DNA from: DASUNP01 sp963728545
GTDB taxonomy: Bacteria; Acidobacteriota; Blastocatellia; UBA7656
Length of the DNA stretch: 64,000 bases
Direction of reading: 5' to 3'
NCBI GenBank assembly: GCA_963728545.1
Contig: CAVSKO010000002.1
Coordinates: 4,092,001 to 4,156,000 of the forward strand
The notes under the pieces: model-generated
What the model saw: only the letters and a program-made list of their open reading frames with translations
What the model was told of the DNA's origin: nothing
Database searches by the model: none
In this document: positions 24,818 to 33,852 of the stretch, one piece after another
Layout: each line of letters opens with the position of its first letter
Numbering within the stretch: position 1 is the first letter of the stretch
Position numbers and translations under genes: made by a program

Positions 24818-26836
24818 ATGAGCGCATCGCCGAACAGATCATCAACCGCTTCACAAAACGTAATCGCATCAGGCTCGCTTGCGGCTGAGGAGCGCAAAGG
24901 CTCACAGGTTGAGACGAGAGAAACAGCAATCACGGTTCGAGGGTTGCGCAAAAGCTACGGCAAGCTGGAAGCGGTTCGAGGCATCGATCTCGACATCGCG
25001 CGAGGTGAAATCTTCGGGCTGATCGGCCCGGACGGGGCGGGAAAGACATCCGCGTTTCAAATCCTCGGCGGCGTGATGGCGGCGACCGAAGGCGAAGTGA
25101 ATATATTCGGACTTTCGGCTCGCGACGCCCGGCAGGCCACGGGTTATCTCACGCAAAGCTTCAGCCTCTACCAGGATTTGAGCGTGAAAGAGAACCTGCG
25201 CTACATGGGCGAGCTTCGCAATCTGCCGGTCAAAGAGATCGAGCGGCGCGGCAATCGTTACTTGAAGCTGTTTGATATGGATCGCTTCACCGCAAGACTC
25301 GCGGGCCGCTTGAGCGGCGGGATGAAGCAGAAGCTCGCGCTCGCGTGCGCGTTGATAACCGAGCCGCAGCTCTTATTGTTAGACGAGCCGACGACGGGCG
25401 TCGATCCTGTTTCGCGCAGAGAGTTTTGGGATACGCTCGCGAGCCTTTCAGCCGAAGGCATGACGATAGTCGTTGCGACGCCTTATCTGGATGAAGCCGA
25501 GCGATGCACCCGCGTCGCGTTGATGTATGACGGGCAGATTCGCCAGACGGGAACGCCTGCCGAGATACGTCTAGAGTTAGGTCAGAAGCGATTGGAAGTG
25601 CGCGCTTCTGACCTGGGCAGGGCGGAAGAGGTATTGAGCGATGTCGCAGCCATAGCCGATGTCCAGCGATTCGGCGACCGGCTTGATGTGATGGTGCGCG
25701 ACGAGCAGCGCGACGCCGACGCGGCGCGACAGGCGCTCAGTGCGGCGGGGCTGGCAGTCGAAGAGATTACGGTCGGCGAGCCTACGCTTGAAAATTCATT
25801 CGTCTCGATATTGCGCGAGCTGGGCGGCGATATGAAATCCTCGCCCTTCCCCGCTCGCCGCCGTTTTCGCGAGCGCGCGCCGGACCAGATAGCCATTGGC
25901 GCGCACAACCTTCAAAAGCGATTCGGCGATTTTCACGCGGTCAAAGACATCAACATCGAAATCAAGTATGGAGAGATATACGGGCTGCTGGGAGCCAACG
26001 GGGCCGGAAAGACTACGACGATAAAGATGCTTTGCGGGTTGATTGCGCCGACGAGCGGCGAGATGGAGTTGGCGGGCGAGCACGGCAGCCTTCGGAGCAG
26101 CTTCGTCCGCCAGCGCGTGGGTTATATGTCGCAGAAATTTTCCCTCTACGACGACCTTACGATAAACGACAACCTCGAATTCTTCGCGGGCGTCTATCAG
26201 GTCCCTCGCGAAGAGCGCGAAGAGAAGAAGCGATGGGTGCTTTCATTCGCCGGGCTTGAAGGGCGCGGCGAGATGCTCACGGGCGAATTGCCCGGCGGCT
26301 GGAAACAGCGCGTGGCTTTCGGCGCGGCGATCATGCACGAGCCGAGCGTGCTTTTCTTAGACGAGCCGACATCGGGCGTTAACCCGCTCGCGCGGCGCGC
26401 GTTCTGGAAGATGATAAACCATCTGGCGGATCGCGGCGTGGCGGTGCTTGTGACTACGCATTACCTGGAAGAAGCCGAGCAGTGCAACCGGCTGGGCTTT
26501 ATGGTGGCGGGCGAGCTTGTCGCAGAAGGCGCCCCTACGGGAATCAAGGCCGAGCAGGACGGCCATTTGATAGAGCTAGTCACGGACTCGCCGCAGCGCG
26601 CGGCGGATATGTTAAAGACCGAAACCGAACGCTGGCGCGTGTCGCTGTTCGGCGACCGATTGCACGTCATCGTAGACGACCAGGTCGAAGAAGGCATACG
26701 CCGCACGACGGCGCAGCTGGAATCAAACGGCATACGAGTGTTGAAAGCCGCAGGGCAAAATTATTCGCTCGAAGACGTATTCATCGTCGTCGTCGAGAAG
26801 GCCCGCCGCAGAGGGAAAGTGGCGGTCGAAGACTAA
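24818..26836 (+). CDS. ybhF: YbhF-type ABC exporter ATPase with two fused nucleotide-binding domains
   Basis: 672 aa. NBD1: Walker A GPDGAGKTS (about 70), Q loop, signature LSGGMKQK (about 165), Walker B LLLLDEPTTG. NBD2: Walker A GANGAGKTTT (about 391), a slightly degenerate signature LPGGWKQR (about 490) and Walker B VLFLDEPTSG. The order HlyD, double ATPase, two ABC-2 permeases is that of the E. coli ybhGFSR drug/cation export operon. ATG 24818 follows GGGAGG and is the start closest to the repaired HlyD stop. Drives export of hydrophobic compounds; substrate unknown. Confidence 0.94.
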   Translation: MSASPNRSSTASQNVIASGSLAAEERKGSQVETRETAITVRGLRKSYGKLEAVRGIDLDIARGEIFGLIGPDGAGKTSAFQILGGVMAATEGEVNIFGLSARDARQATGYLTQSFSLYQDLSVKENLRYMGELRNLPVKEIERRGNRYLKLFDMDRFTARLAGRLSGGMKQKLALACALITEPQLLLLDEPTTGVDPVSRREFWDTLASLSAEGMTIVVATPYLDEAERCTRVALMYDGQIRQTGTPAEIRLELGQKRLEVRASDLGRAEEVLSDVAAIADVQRFGDRLDVMVRDEQRDADAARQALSAAGLAVEEITVGEPTLENSFVSILRELGGDMKSSPFPARRRFRERAPDQIAIGAHNLQKRFGDFHAVKDINIEIKYGEIYGLLGANGAGKTTTIKMLCGLIAPTSGEMELAGEHGSLRSSFVRQRVGYMSQKFSLYDDLTINDNLEFFAGVYQVPREEREEKKRWVLSFAGLEGRGEMLTGELPGGWKQRVAFGAAIMHEPSVLFLDEPTSGVNPLARRAFWKMINHLADRGVAVLVTTHYLEEAEQCNRLGFMVAGELVAEGAPTGIKAEQDGHLIELVTDSPQRAADMLKTETERWRVSLFGDRLHVIVDDQVEEGIRRTTAQLESNGIRVLKAAGQNYSLEDVFIVVVEKARRRGKVAVED

Positions 26837-26870
26837 TTTCAAATTTGAAATCTAGAGAGAAGGCAAAGCA

Positions 26871-27989
26871 ATGAAACGGATAATCGCTCAGGCACGCAAG
26901 GAATTGACGCAAACTTTTCGAGACCGGCTCACGGTTGCGCTCGCTTTAGTGCTGCCGCTCGTATTGATCGTGCTGATCGGCGCGGCAATATCTCTATCGG
27001 TCAAGGGGCTGCCTGTCGTAGTGCAGGACTTTGACCGGACGCCGCTCTCGCGCCGCTACATTGACGCGATTAAAGTCTCGATCACTTTCCGCCTGGTCGA
27101 AGGCTCGATTGATCAGCAGCCGGACGAAGCTCTCGTGTCCGAACATGCGCGCGCCGTCATAATCATTCCGCAGAATTTCGAGCGCGACTTTATGCGCGGC
27201 CAGAAAGCCGAAGTGCAGTGGCTCATAGACGCGACGGATGCGAACACGGCAAACATCATTCGCGGCAACGGCGATGCCATCACTCAAGCTTTCCAGGCGC
27301 AGCTCGATCCCGGCGACAGGGGAGCGACAACGCAACCGGCGATCAAGGCCAGGACGCGCATGTGGTACAACCCCGGAGTGGAGTCCGACAAGTACATCGG
27401 CCCCGCAGTCTTTGCCGTGGTGCTTGCGCTTTTCCCGCCGCTTCTGGCCGCGCTCGCCATGTCGCGCGAGGGCGAGCAGAAGACGATTCTGCAAGTCTAC
27501 GTTTCGAGCATCTCGGCGCGCGAGTTTCTGATGGGAAAGATACTGGCCTTTTTTGTGATCGCCCTGGCCGAGTGGGCGCTCGCGCTTGCGTTGTCGCTGG
27601 TCTACTTTGATCTGAGTTTCGCCGGAGACCCCACGCCGCTTCTGGTCGGGACGCTGTTTTATCTCTTCTGCACCGTGAGCTTCGGGGTGATGGTCGGAGT
27701 CGTCATTCCGAATCAGGCGACGGCGATTCAAGCCGTAGCGTTCTTCGGTTTTCTGCTCTCGTTTTTGTTAAGCGGGTTTGTCTTCCCCATCGAGAATGTT
27801 CCGGGCGCGATTCGCTGGATCGCCGCAATCGTTCCGGCGCGGTATTTCATAGAGCTTGCGCGCGACGCATTCGTGCGAGGCGGCGGATGGCCGGCGGTCT
27901 GGCACGCGCCTGTGATGCTGGCTCTGCTCGGAGCATTCTTCTTTTTTAACGCGTGGCGAAAGATGCGCAATATGCAGGTGGAATCATGA
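26871..27989 (+). CDS. ybhS: ABC-2 type permease, YbhS-like
   Basis: 372 aa inner-membrane subunit. One N-terminal TM (VALALVLPLVLIVLIGAAISL), a periplasmic domain (about 45-175) and a C-terminal bundle of five TM helices containing GEQKTILQVYVSSISAREFL and FVFPIENVPGAIRWIAAIVP, the ABC2_membrane signature. Its stop codon overlaps the start of the next permease (ATGA), so the two are translationally coupled and probably form a heterodimer on the double ATPase. Confidence 0.92.
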   Translation: MKRIIAQARKELTQTFRDRLTVALALVLPLVLIVLIGAAISLSVKGLPVVVQDFDRTPLSRRYIDAIKVSITFRLVEGSIDQQPDEALVSEHARAVIIIPQNFERDFMRGQKAEVQWLIDATDANTANIIRGNGDAITQAFQAQLDPGDRGATTQPAIKARTRMWYNPGVESDKYIGPAVFAVVLALFPPLLAALAMSREGEQKTILQVYVSSISAREFLMGKILAFFVIALAEWALALALSLVYFDLSFAGDPTPLLVGTLFYLFCTVSFGVMVGVVIPNQATAIQAVAFFGFLLSFLLSGFVFPIENVPGAIRWIAAIVPARYFIELARDAFVRGGGWPAVWHAPVMLALLGAFFFFNAWRKMRNMQVES

Positions 27990-29146
27990 ATAACTGGATG
28001 AAAAGAATAACGGGCGGGCGATTACTCCCGCTTTTTATGAAAGAGCTTCGGCAGATCAAGCGAGATTGGCGTCTGGTCATATCGCTCATCCTTCCGCCGA
28101 CGGTGCAACTGATAATCTTCGGCTTTGCGCTCAACCCGCAAGTGACCGACCTGCGGTTAGGCGTGGTCGACGAGAGCCGCACGGCTGCGAGCCGCGAGGT
28201 GGTCTCGGCTTTCGTAGAGAGCCGCTCATTTCAGATAAAAGATTATTACCCGTCAACTGAAGCGCTGGGACAGGCGCTCAGCAAAGGCGAGTTGCAGGCG
28301 GGGCTTGTGATCCCTTCGGATTTCGCAACCCGTCGCGACCGCCGCGAGACGGCTGAAGTGCAGTTGCTCTTAGACGCCGTCGATTCGAATACGTCGGGTA
28401 TAGCCGGGGGCTACGCCTCGCGCATCATCGCCTCTTATAATCAGCGCATGGCCGGTACAGTTGCGGTCACGATAAGCGGAGAGGCGTCGGCACCGAGTCG
28501 CGGCCAGATCACGCCGCGCGTTGCCCTGCTTTACAATCCGGGGCTGGAGAATTCCTGGTTTATTACTACGGGAATACTGGGAGTGCTGCTTGTGTTAAAC
28601 GGCTCGTTAGTAGCTTCGGCCTCGATGGTCAAAGAGAAAGAGATCGGCACGGTCGAGCAGTTGCTGATGACCCCTGCGGTAGCTTCCGAGATCATCACGG
28701 CGAAGATCGCGCCGTTGTTTCTGCTGCTCGTAGCGGACATAGGGCTCGCAATCGTGGTCGGCTATCTGGTGTTTGGAGTTCCCGTGCGCGGCTCGCTTGT
28801 GACGCTCTACGCGGCGGGCGCGCTCTGCGTGTTCGCAGGCATAGGCATAGGCACTTTCATCGCCACGTTCTCCAGATCGCAACAGCAGGCGCAGTTGATA
28901 GGGTTTTTCGTCAACCCTCCGCTCTCGCTTCTGTCAGGTGCTACGACGCCTATAGAAGCCATACCGGAGTGGTTGCAGCCCTTCACCTATTTGAACCCCA
29001 TACGCCACTTCGCATCAATCGCGCGCGGCGTGATGATAAAAGGCGCAGGAGTTGATGTGCTTTATCCGAATCTGCTGGCGCTTTTGGCGATAGCCGTCTT
29101 GCTTGTAGGCGTGAGCGCGTGGCGCTTTCGCAAACAGCTAGGCTAG
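27986..29146 (+). CDS. ybhR: ABC-2 type permease, YbhR-like
   Basis: 386 aa, same architecture as the preceding permease: MKELRQIKRDWRLVISLILP near the N-terminus, periplasmic domain, five C-terminal TM helices with EKEIGTVEQLLMTPAVASEI and GATTPIEAIPEWLQPFTYLN. ATG 27986 overlaps the upstream TGA. Last gene of the operon; a 191-bp palindromic element follows 14 bases after the stop. Confidence 0.92.
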   Translation: MNNWMKRITGGRLLPLFMKELRQIKRDWRLVISLILPPTVQLIIFGFALNPQVTDLRLGVVDESRTAASREVVSAFVESRSFQIKDYYPSTEALGQALSKGELQAGLVIPSDFATRRDRRETAEVQLLLDAVDSNTSGIAGGYASRIIASYNQRMAGTVAVTISGEASAPSRGQITPRVALLYNPGLENSWFITTGILGVLLVLNGSLVASASMVKEKEIGTVEQLLMTPAVASEIITAKIAPLFLLLVADIGLAIVVGYLVFGVPVRGSLVTLYAAGALCVFAGIGIGTFIATFSRSQQQAQLIGFFVNPPLSLLSGATTPIEAIPEWLQPFTYLNPIRHFASIARGVMIKGAGVDVLYPNLLALLAIAVLLVGVSAWRFRKQLG

Positions 29147-29159
29147 AAAGTGATAGTTC

Positions 29160-29350
29160 AAAAGCCTCGAAGAGGCGAAATTCGATAGCCCGGCTGCCGC
29201 GCGCCGGGGAACAGGTGATGGAAACAGCAAGCCCTGAAAGGGCGAAATAAATCGTTCGGATTATTTCGCCCTTTCAGGGCTTGTCGTGATGTTGGCGCTG
29301 ACCTGGGGCGAGCGCCCCAGACTATCGAATTTCGCCTCTTCGAGGCTTTT
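29160..29350. repeat. 191-bp nested palindromic element, copy 2 (inverted)
   Basis: Same 24-base terminal inverted repeats and same length as 11501-11691, with a central inverted repeat around GCCCTGAAAGGGCGAAATAA. The GGGGC-type hairpin (CTGGGGCGAGCGCCCCAG) is now on the right and the CCCGG-type hairpin on the left, so the copy is inverted relative to copy 1. The arms differ at several bases while pairing is kept, which points to selection for structure or to repair between arms. Confidence 0.85.
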
Positions 29351-29423
29351 AATACCCGCGTTAATCACAGTTTTCCGCAAGAAATTCACAAGAATATTTA
29401 GCCCCCAATCGGGGGACAAACTG

Positions 29424-29452
29424 TTGACATCCTCGCCTCTGATTCATAAAAT
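29424..29452 (+). promoter_or_regulatory. Sigma-70-type promoter of the M23 gene
   Basis: TTGACA (29424-29429), exact 17-base spacer, TAAAAT (29447-29452). The start codon at 29544 leaves a leader of about 85 nt. Confidence 0.75.
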
Positions 29453-29543
29453 GCGGCACCTGGCAGTACCCACCTAATTCCAAGCAGTATTTTAGGTTTT
29501 GTTCGAGAGGTCGAGATAGATTTTTGTTTTGAAAGGAGAGGTT

Positions 29544-30443
29544 TTGACGATATCAGGTACATTTAGAGGACTTGCAGCTGCCCTGTTACTCGCCTCACTG
29601 ATATCAACAACCACCGCGTCGGCGCAAACGCAATCAACCCAGCAAAGCACTATACTTTCGCCAAAGGCGATTGAAAAACAGAGCGCCGACAAGCAAAGCG
29701 CAGCCCAAGAGAAAACGCCTCCCCAGCAAAATCCTCAACTACAAAACAACGCGGTTTTAGAGACGGGCGCCGTCGTTCCGCCCGCACCATTAATTGTAAA
29801 GAAGAGTCCGGGCGCGATTGCGATCCCCCAGTCGGTAAATATGCAGGGCATAAACCCTGAACAGAAATACATAGAAGGCAACGCCCCGCCCATGATAGTC
29901 CAGGATGGGCCGCAAGTGACTGTCATTCCTCCCGAACAGATAAAGATAGATCCCAATGCAGAGCCGAAAATAGAGCCGCAACCGGAGCCGAGATACGAGC
30001 AGCGACCGATCATTTCAAACGTAAAGATCGGCAGCATGTACGGCTATCGCTCCGACCCCTTCACGGGCCGCGCGCGGTTTCATTCCGGCGTCAACATAAA
30101 GGCTCGATGGGGCGACCCCGTGGGTGCAAGCCACCCCGGCGTTGTCCAGTTTGCCGGATGGTATCACGGCTACGGAAATCTCATCATTATCAATCACGGC
30201 GGCGGCGTGACGACCCACTACGCGCATCTTTCCGGTTACGCGGTCTCGGTGGGTATGCGCGTCGAGCGCGGTACGATCATAGGACTGGCAGGAAGCACTG
30301 GCCGAGCCACATCGCCGCACCTGCACTATGAAGTACGAATCAACGATAACCCTGTAAATCCGCTTCAGCCCTTGGCCCTTGACGAAACAAACGCGTTTTT
30401 CAATAGCCTCCCCTCAGCTACGACTGAAAAGCAAGAAAAATAA
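29544..30443 (+). CDS. Secreted M23/LytM-domain protein with a substituted zinc ligand
   Basis: 299 aa. TTG 29544 follows AAAGGAGAG at 29532-29540; the upstream TTG would contain that site. Signal peptide (LAAALLLASLISTTTASA), Pro/Gln-rich linker (about 35-150), then an M23 domain (about 165-285): YGYRSDPFTG, RFHSGVNIKA, THYAHLSGY, SPHLHYEVR. The family's first motif is HxxxD; here the Asp is Asn (HSGVN), while the second His and the HxH pair are kept. It may be a weak endopeptidase or, like EnvC/NlpD, a non-catalytic activator of amidases. Acts on peptidoglycan in the periplasm. Confidence 0.87.
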   Translation: MTISGTFRGLAAALLLASLISTTTASAQTQSTQQSTILSPKAIEKQSADKQSAAQEKTPPQQNPQLQNNAVLETGAVVPPAPLIVKKSPGAIAIPQSVNMQGINPEQKYIEGNAPPMIVQDGPQVTVIPPEQIKIDPNAEPKIEPQPEPRYEQRPIISNVKIGSMYGYRSDPFTGRARFHSGVNIKARWGDPVGASHPGVVQFAGWYHGYGNLIIINHGGGVTTHYAHLSGYAVSVGMRVERGTIIGLAGSTGRATSPHLHYEVRINDNPVNPLQPLALDETNAFFNSLPSATTEKQEK

Positions 30444-30607
30444 TCTCTCTTTAGCTCCGACTGATCGCGCGGGATAGGCATTCAAACAGCCTGTCCCGCT
30501 TATTCTTTCTGGCCGCCCGCCTTGTCATAGCAAGTTTTTCTGGGGCATCATGTAAGAAGGCGGGCGCATCAGATTGTGATGAACCCGGATTGGAGGTTAT
30601 TAAAGTA

Positions 30608-31399
30608 GTGTCAAAATTAAGAAAAATATTGATTGCCATTTCGTTGATGGCTGTTTTGCTGCCTGCGGGCGTGGGGGCTCAAAACGCGAAACAGACGCGG
30701 CCCGTAAGCGCGACCGCAGCCGAAGTTCCGTTCGCCGTGGGCGAGCGGTTGAGTTATGACGTCTCGTGGTCGAACTTTATCGTAGCGGGCGAGCTTACGC
30801 TTGAAACGAAAGACCGGCGCAACTTTGACGGCGTAGATGGATTTCACGTGAGCGCGCAAGCCCAGTCGGTCGGGCTGGTCAGCGTAGTCGTCTTCAAAGT
30901 GAATGACGTGTACGAGTCATTTATCAACGCGGCGACCATGCAACCGTTCCGCGCAGAGAAAAAATCGAGGCGCGGCAAAAAGCGCGAAGAGACATCGCTC
31001 GTCATCGATCAGCAGCGTCACACGGCGCGCCTCGCCGACGGCTCCACGATAGAGATACCGCCCGACACTTACGATCTTGCGGGGCTGCTTTACGCCATAC
31101 GCACAATCAACCTGACGCCGGGTAAAACGCGCAACTTTAACCTGATCGAAGACAACAAGGTGTACGCGATAAAGGTTAAGCCGGAAGCTCGCGAAAAGAT
31201 AACAACGAAGACCGGAAGCTATGAGGCGACCAGGATAACCACGGAGATGACAGGCGGGCGTGGGAAGAGCAATCTTTACAACCTGACGATGTACGTCACG
31301 ACCGACAAGCGGCGCTTACCCGTGTTGATAACCGCGGAGCCAAACTGGGGCCAGGTCCGCGTCGAGCTTACCTCTGCGACGGGAACGAAGAAGAAATGA
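30608..31399 (+). CDS. DUF3108 domain secreted protein
   Basis: 263 aa, signal peptide (ILIAISLMAVLLPAGVGAQ). The body is the DUF3108 beta-barrel-like fold: VGERLSYDVSWSNFIVAGEL, then VNDVYESFI and GYR-like KTGSYEATRI toward the end. GTG 30608 is chosen because GGAGG lies at 30592-30596; earlier codons overlap it. Its role is unknown; members sit in the envelope. It follows the M23 gene by about 165 bases, so it may have its own promoter. Confidence 0.82.
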   Translation: MSKLRKILIAISLMAVLLPAGVGAQNAKQTRPVSATAAEVPFAVGERLSYDVSWSNFIVAGELTLETKDRRNFDGVDGFHVSAQAQSVGLVSVVVFKVNDVYESFINAATMQPFRAEKKSRRGKKREETSLVIDQQRHTARLADGSTIEIPPDTYDLAGLLYAIRTINLTPGKTRNFNLIEDNKVYAIKVKPEAREKITTKTGSYEATRITTEMTGGRGKSNLYNLTMYVTTDKRRLPVLITAEPNWGQVRVELTSATGTKKK

Positions 31400-31533
31400 T
31401 GAAGGATGAAAATAAAGGATGAAGGATGAGGGATGAGGGATGAAAAAGATGTCAGGCATCACATCCGATCATTGGATTTGAGATTTGCGATTTCAAATTC
31501 TTTTCATCCCTCATCCTTCATCCTTCATCCTTT
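31400..31533. repeat. GGATGA/TCATCC inverted repeat, copy B
   Basis: Same family as 4423-4602: repeated GGATGA units on the left, TTTTCATCCCTCATCCTTCA on the right, and an inner ATTTGAGATTTGCGATTTCA segment. It begins directly at the stop codon of the DUF3108 gene. Confidence 0.75.
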
Positions 31534-32191
31534 AGTAGATGTTGCGGCTGCGGGCGCTAGTTTTTGAAGCGAAGTGATCGCGCTCCGTGGCCTCTGCTTT
31601 CCTCAGCACGCGAATTCCGGTTCGCTCGCGCGCGCAGCCGCTTATCCCGGGTTCCTCTCTGAAGGCCGCTCGCCAGTGACCCTCCCCGGGAATCTCTTTA
31701 ACTTTCAATCTCGGTGCTTTCCTTCTGTTCGGCCCTGTAATGCTTTTGCGCGCTCTTTATCAGGAGCGCTATAACTGTCATCATAACCGCCAGGCCGTAA
31801 ACAAAGGCCACCGCCGCGCACAGCAGCCATTGCCAGTCGGATTCAAATATTATTGCAGCAATCACTGTAGCCCCAATCGTTCGTCCTGCGCGGCGCGAGG
31901 TCAAGCGAAGGCTTTGGCCCGCTCCTACCTTCACGCCGCTTTCAGAACGTTGCGCGTGTTAGACCGAAACGACTCTCATCGTTTTTGTATTTGAGCCGCC
32001 CATCGGACCGCTGTTGGTCTATTTGCGGCTCGCAGTTGGTTATTGCAATGGCCGTGCCAACCGGCGCCGGTCATATTTCACTTGAGTTTACGGTGATTAT
32101 CGAGATAACGGTTCTCGTGGTGTGCAATAAAGCTGCTGCGTATGTCTAAGGATTCCTGCGCCTGGAGCGGCTTTCAGGTTGAGTGAAAAAG
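31534..32191. other. Long sparse region with one doubtful small gene
   Basis: Apart from the weak candidate at 31698-31934 (minus) I see no gene. Short reading frames on both strands lack ribosome sites and family features. The stretch could be decayed coding sequence at the border of the accessory region that follows. Confidence 0.4.
31698..31934 (-). CDS. Possible small two-TM membrane protein
   Basis: 78 aa; a GTG start and no clear ribosome site. Two hydrophobic segments (TIGATVIAAIIF and LLCAAVAFVYGLAVMMTVIALL) and a charged tail (KSAQKHYRAEQKEST) make it protein-like, but I know no family. It may be a remnant of a longer gene. Low confidence. Confidence 0.3.
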   Translation of the reverse strand: MKVGAGQSLRLTSRRAGRTIGATVIAAIIFESDWQWLLCAAVAFVYGLAVMMTVIALLIKSAQKHYRAEQKESTEIES

Positions 32192-32226
32192 AGTAGTCAC
32201 GAATCAACGAATAATTCGTGACTACT
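32192..32226 (-). terminator. Terminator of the beta-barrel gene
   Basis: AGTAGTCACGAAT (32192-32204) pairs perfectly with ATTCGTGACTACT (32214-32226). Read on the minus strand it is followed by CTTTTTC, 12 bases past the stop at 32238. Confidence 0.85.
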
Positions 32227-32237
32227 TTAATGAGGCT

Positions 32238-32822
32238 CTAACGCAGGGTGAAACCGAACGACACTCTTACATTACTCTGGCTTGTGCCGCCGAATGTAGT
32301 GCCAACGTAGTCAACCTGGAACAAGCGAAGCCCGACGCTTTCGCTCAGGTTCACGTCCAGCCCGCCGCCAATCGCAAAAGCGAAGCCTATGTCAGCAAAT
32401 GTAGAATCTACGGTCAGGGGGCCGGACCTGATCGTGGCATCCGTGCGCAGGCGTGAAACACCGAACAAATTGCGCACGAATGGGGTCACCTTTTTATTTC
32501 CACGGTAAGAAAACCTTGGGCCGAATAGAAACGAATGTACGCTGGCATCGCTGTTGGCCCTGACTGAAATATCTGGGAAGTCGTCGTCTGAAATCTCCGC
32601 GCTGAATGACTGCCGCCCATAGTGCCCGCTGAGGTCGCTGTCGATCTCCAGCCATCTCCCCACCCTTACGGTGGCTGTAACATTCCAGCCGTGTAGATTG
32701 CCCCCTCCGTCGGGCCGGAAATAGGAATAACCCGCGAAGACCTCGAAGGGAGGGGCCTCCTGCGCAAAGGCCTGCGAGGATAGCGCGATGAGCAATCCGC
32801 CAAGTAATATTATCTGTCTCAT
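32238..32822 (-). CDS. Outer-membrane beta-barrel protein
   Basis: 194 aa, signal peptide (LLGGLLIALSSQAFAQ). The rest alternates as amphipathic strands: FEVFAGYSYFRPDGGG, WNVTATVRVGRWLEID, FAIGGGLDVNLSESVGLRL, ending VRVSFGFTLR with the C-terminal aromatic-x-aromatic-like pattern of barrels (OMP_b-brl family). AAAGGAG lies ten bases upstream of the ATG. Last gene of a three-gene minus-strand group whose other two members are unknown. Confidence 0.82.
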   Translation of the reverse strand: MRQIILLGGLLIALSSQAFAQEAPPFEVFAGYSYFRPDGGGNLHGWNVTATVRVGRWLEIDSDLSGHYGRQSFSAEISDDDFPDISVRANSDASVHSFLFGPRFSYRGNKKVTPFVRNLFGVSRLRTDATIRSGPLTVDSTFADIGFAFAIGGGLDVNLSESVGLRLFQVDYVGTTFGGTSQSNVRVSFGFTLR

Positions 32823-32838
32823 TTGTTCCAGTCTCCTT

Positions 32839-33384
32839 TCATGCTGGTTTGGTCAAGTTTGCGCATCTGCGGGCACAACAGATCTGCGGTTCGACTGTCG
32901 TCGAGTCGATCAACTCTTGAAACTTCTTTCGCGCTTTGTCGTGCAAGCCATCCCATTCGAGCATCCACCACCACGGCGCGCTCTCCTGGTCCGCGATGAA
33001 GCTGCGCACTTCGTCCCAGCTCTTTAGCCCGAGGTATTCGACGAAGTAACGCGGCAACAGTTGCGGCATGAAGCCCAGTTGCAGCCAGTCGAGAAAGTCT
33101 CCGCCGTCAACTGAGAGAAAGTCCGCCATGTTCCCGTAGATGATGGGGTGGCGTTTGTGCTTCTCCAGAAAATGGCGTACCGACGGGAGCACCTTCTCGT
33201 AAAGCCAGTCGGCGCTCTCGGTCTTGGAAGGAGTCCAGTACCCTCTGGCCGATAGCACAGACTCAGCCGATACCGGCTGGCCCCGCCTGACTACGCCCGG
33301 CTCCTCAAGCAGCCAGTAAGCCCACCGGTATCCGGCGTCAAGGTAGACCTTACAATCCAGGCATGCGAAGTAGAGGTTGTTCAT
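32839..33384 (-). CDS. Uncharacterised 181-residue protein, Trp-rich with CxxC
   Basis: No signal peptide. N-terminus MNNLYFACLDCKVYLDAGYR has a CxxC pair; the middle has WTPSKTESADWLYEKVLPSV and FLDWLQLGFMPQLLPRYF; a WWWMLEWDG stretch and CCARRC lie near the C-terminus. Ten or more Trp make it unusual. Probably soluble and perhaps metal-binding, by analogy only. AGGGGG precedes the ATG and only six bases separate it from the upstream gene's stop, so the two are co-transcribed. I do not recognise a family. Confidence 0.7.
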   Translation of the reverse strand: MNNLYFACLDCKVYLDAGYRWAYWLLEEPGVVRRGQPVSAESVLSARGYWTPSKTESADWLYEKVLPSVRHFLEKHKRHPIIYGNMADFLSVDGGDFLDWLQLGFMPQLLPRYFVEYLGLKSWDEVRSFIADQESAPWWWMLEWDGLHDKARKKFQELIDSTTVEPQICCARRCANLTKPA

Positions 33385-33390
33385 ACCCCC

Positions 33391-33843
33391 TCACTTAACG
33401 ATGAGCGCCAAATCCTTGCCCTCATAAAAGAGCCTGGCCGGCAGATGCACTCTGCCGTCAAGCTCGTACAGTTCCTTGATATAGGCGCGAGGCGCGACCT
33501 CCGTAGGCCGGGGAACATCAATCGCCCGGTCATCGGGGTTGACAGGCCCCTTCTGCCATCTGCCCCGAACGTTGACTTGCTTGCCGTCTTTCCCGACAAA
33601 TGAAAGCCGCTGCGGGTTGAAGGTTGCGGCGGTGTCGCCTGTGTTCTCCGCCCTGACCTCGATGTACCCGCGTGTCAGAAGCGACCCGGCCCAGAATCTC
33701 TTAATGGTTATCTTGAGGTCTCCGACGACGAATGAGTGGGCGGGTAAATCCGATCTGCTGATGCTCGGAGGCTCATCAGCGGCAGGATTGGAGGCAGGTA
33801 GAAAAGTCAGGACGATTATAAAGCTCAATAGCTTTGATAACAT
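33391..33843 (-). CDS. Uncharacterised secreted 150-residue protein
   Basis: Signal peptide (LLSFIIVLTFLPASNPA), then one small beta-sandwich-like domain: DLKITIKRFWAGSLLTRGYI, EVRAENTGDTAATFNPQRLS, FVGKDGKQVNVRG. That pattern resembles DUF4352-type or other extracellular Ig-like domains that modify or bind envelope components, but no assignment is certain. AAAGGTGAT precedes the ATG and coincides with one end of a 23-bp direct repeat. First gene of the operon leading to the 181-residue protein and the beta-barrel. Confidence 0.75.
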   Translation of the reverse strand: MLSKLLSFIIVLTFLPASNPAADEPPSISRSDLPAHSFVVGDLKITIKRFWAGSLLTRGYIEVRAENTGDTAATFNPQRLSFVGKDGKQVNVRGRWQKGPVNPDDRAIDVPRPTEVAPRAYIKELYELDGRVHLPARLFYEGKDLALIVK

Positions 33844-33852
33844 AAAATCACC

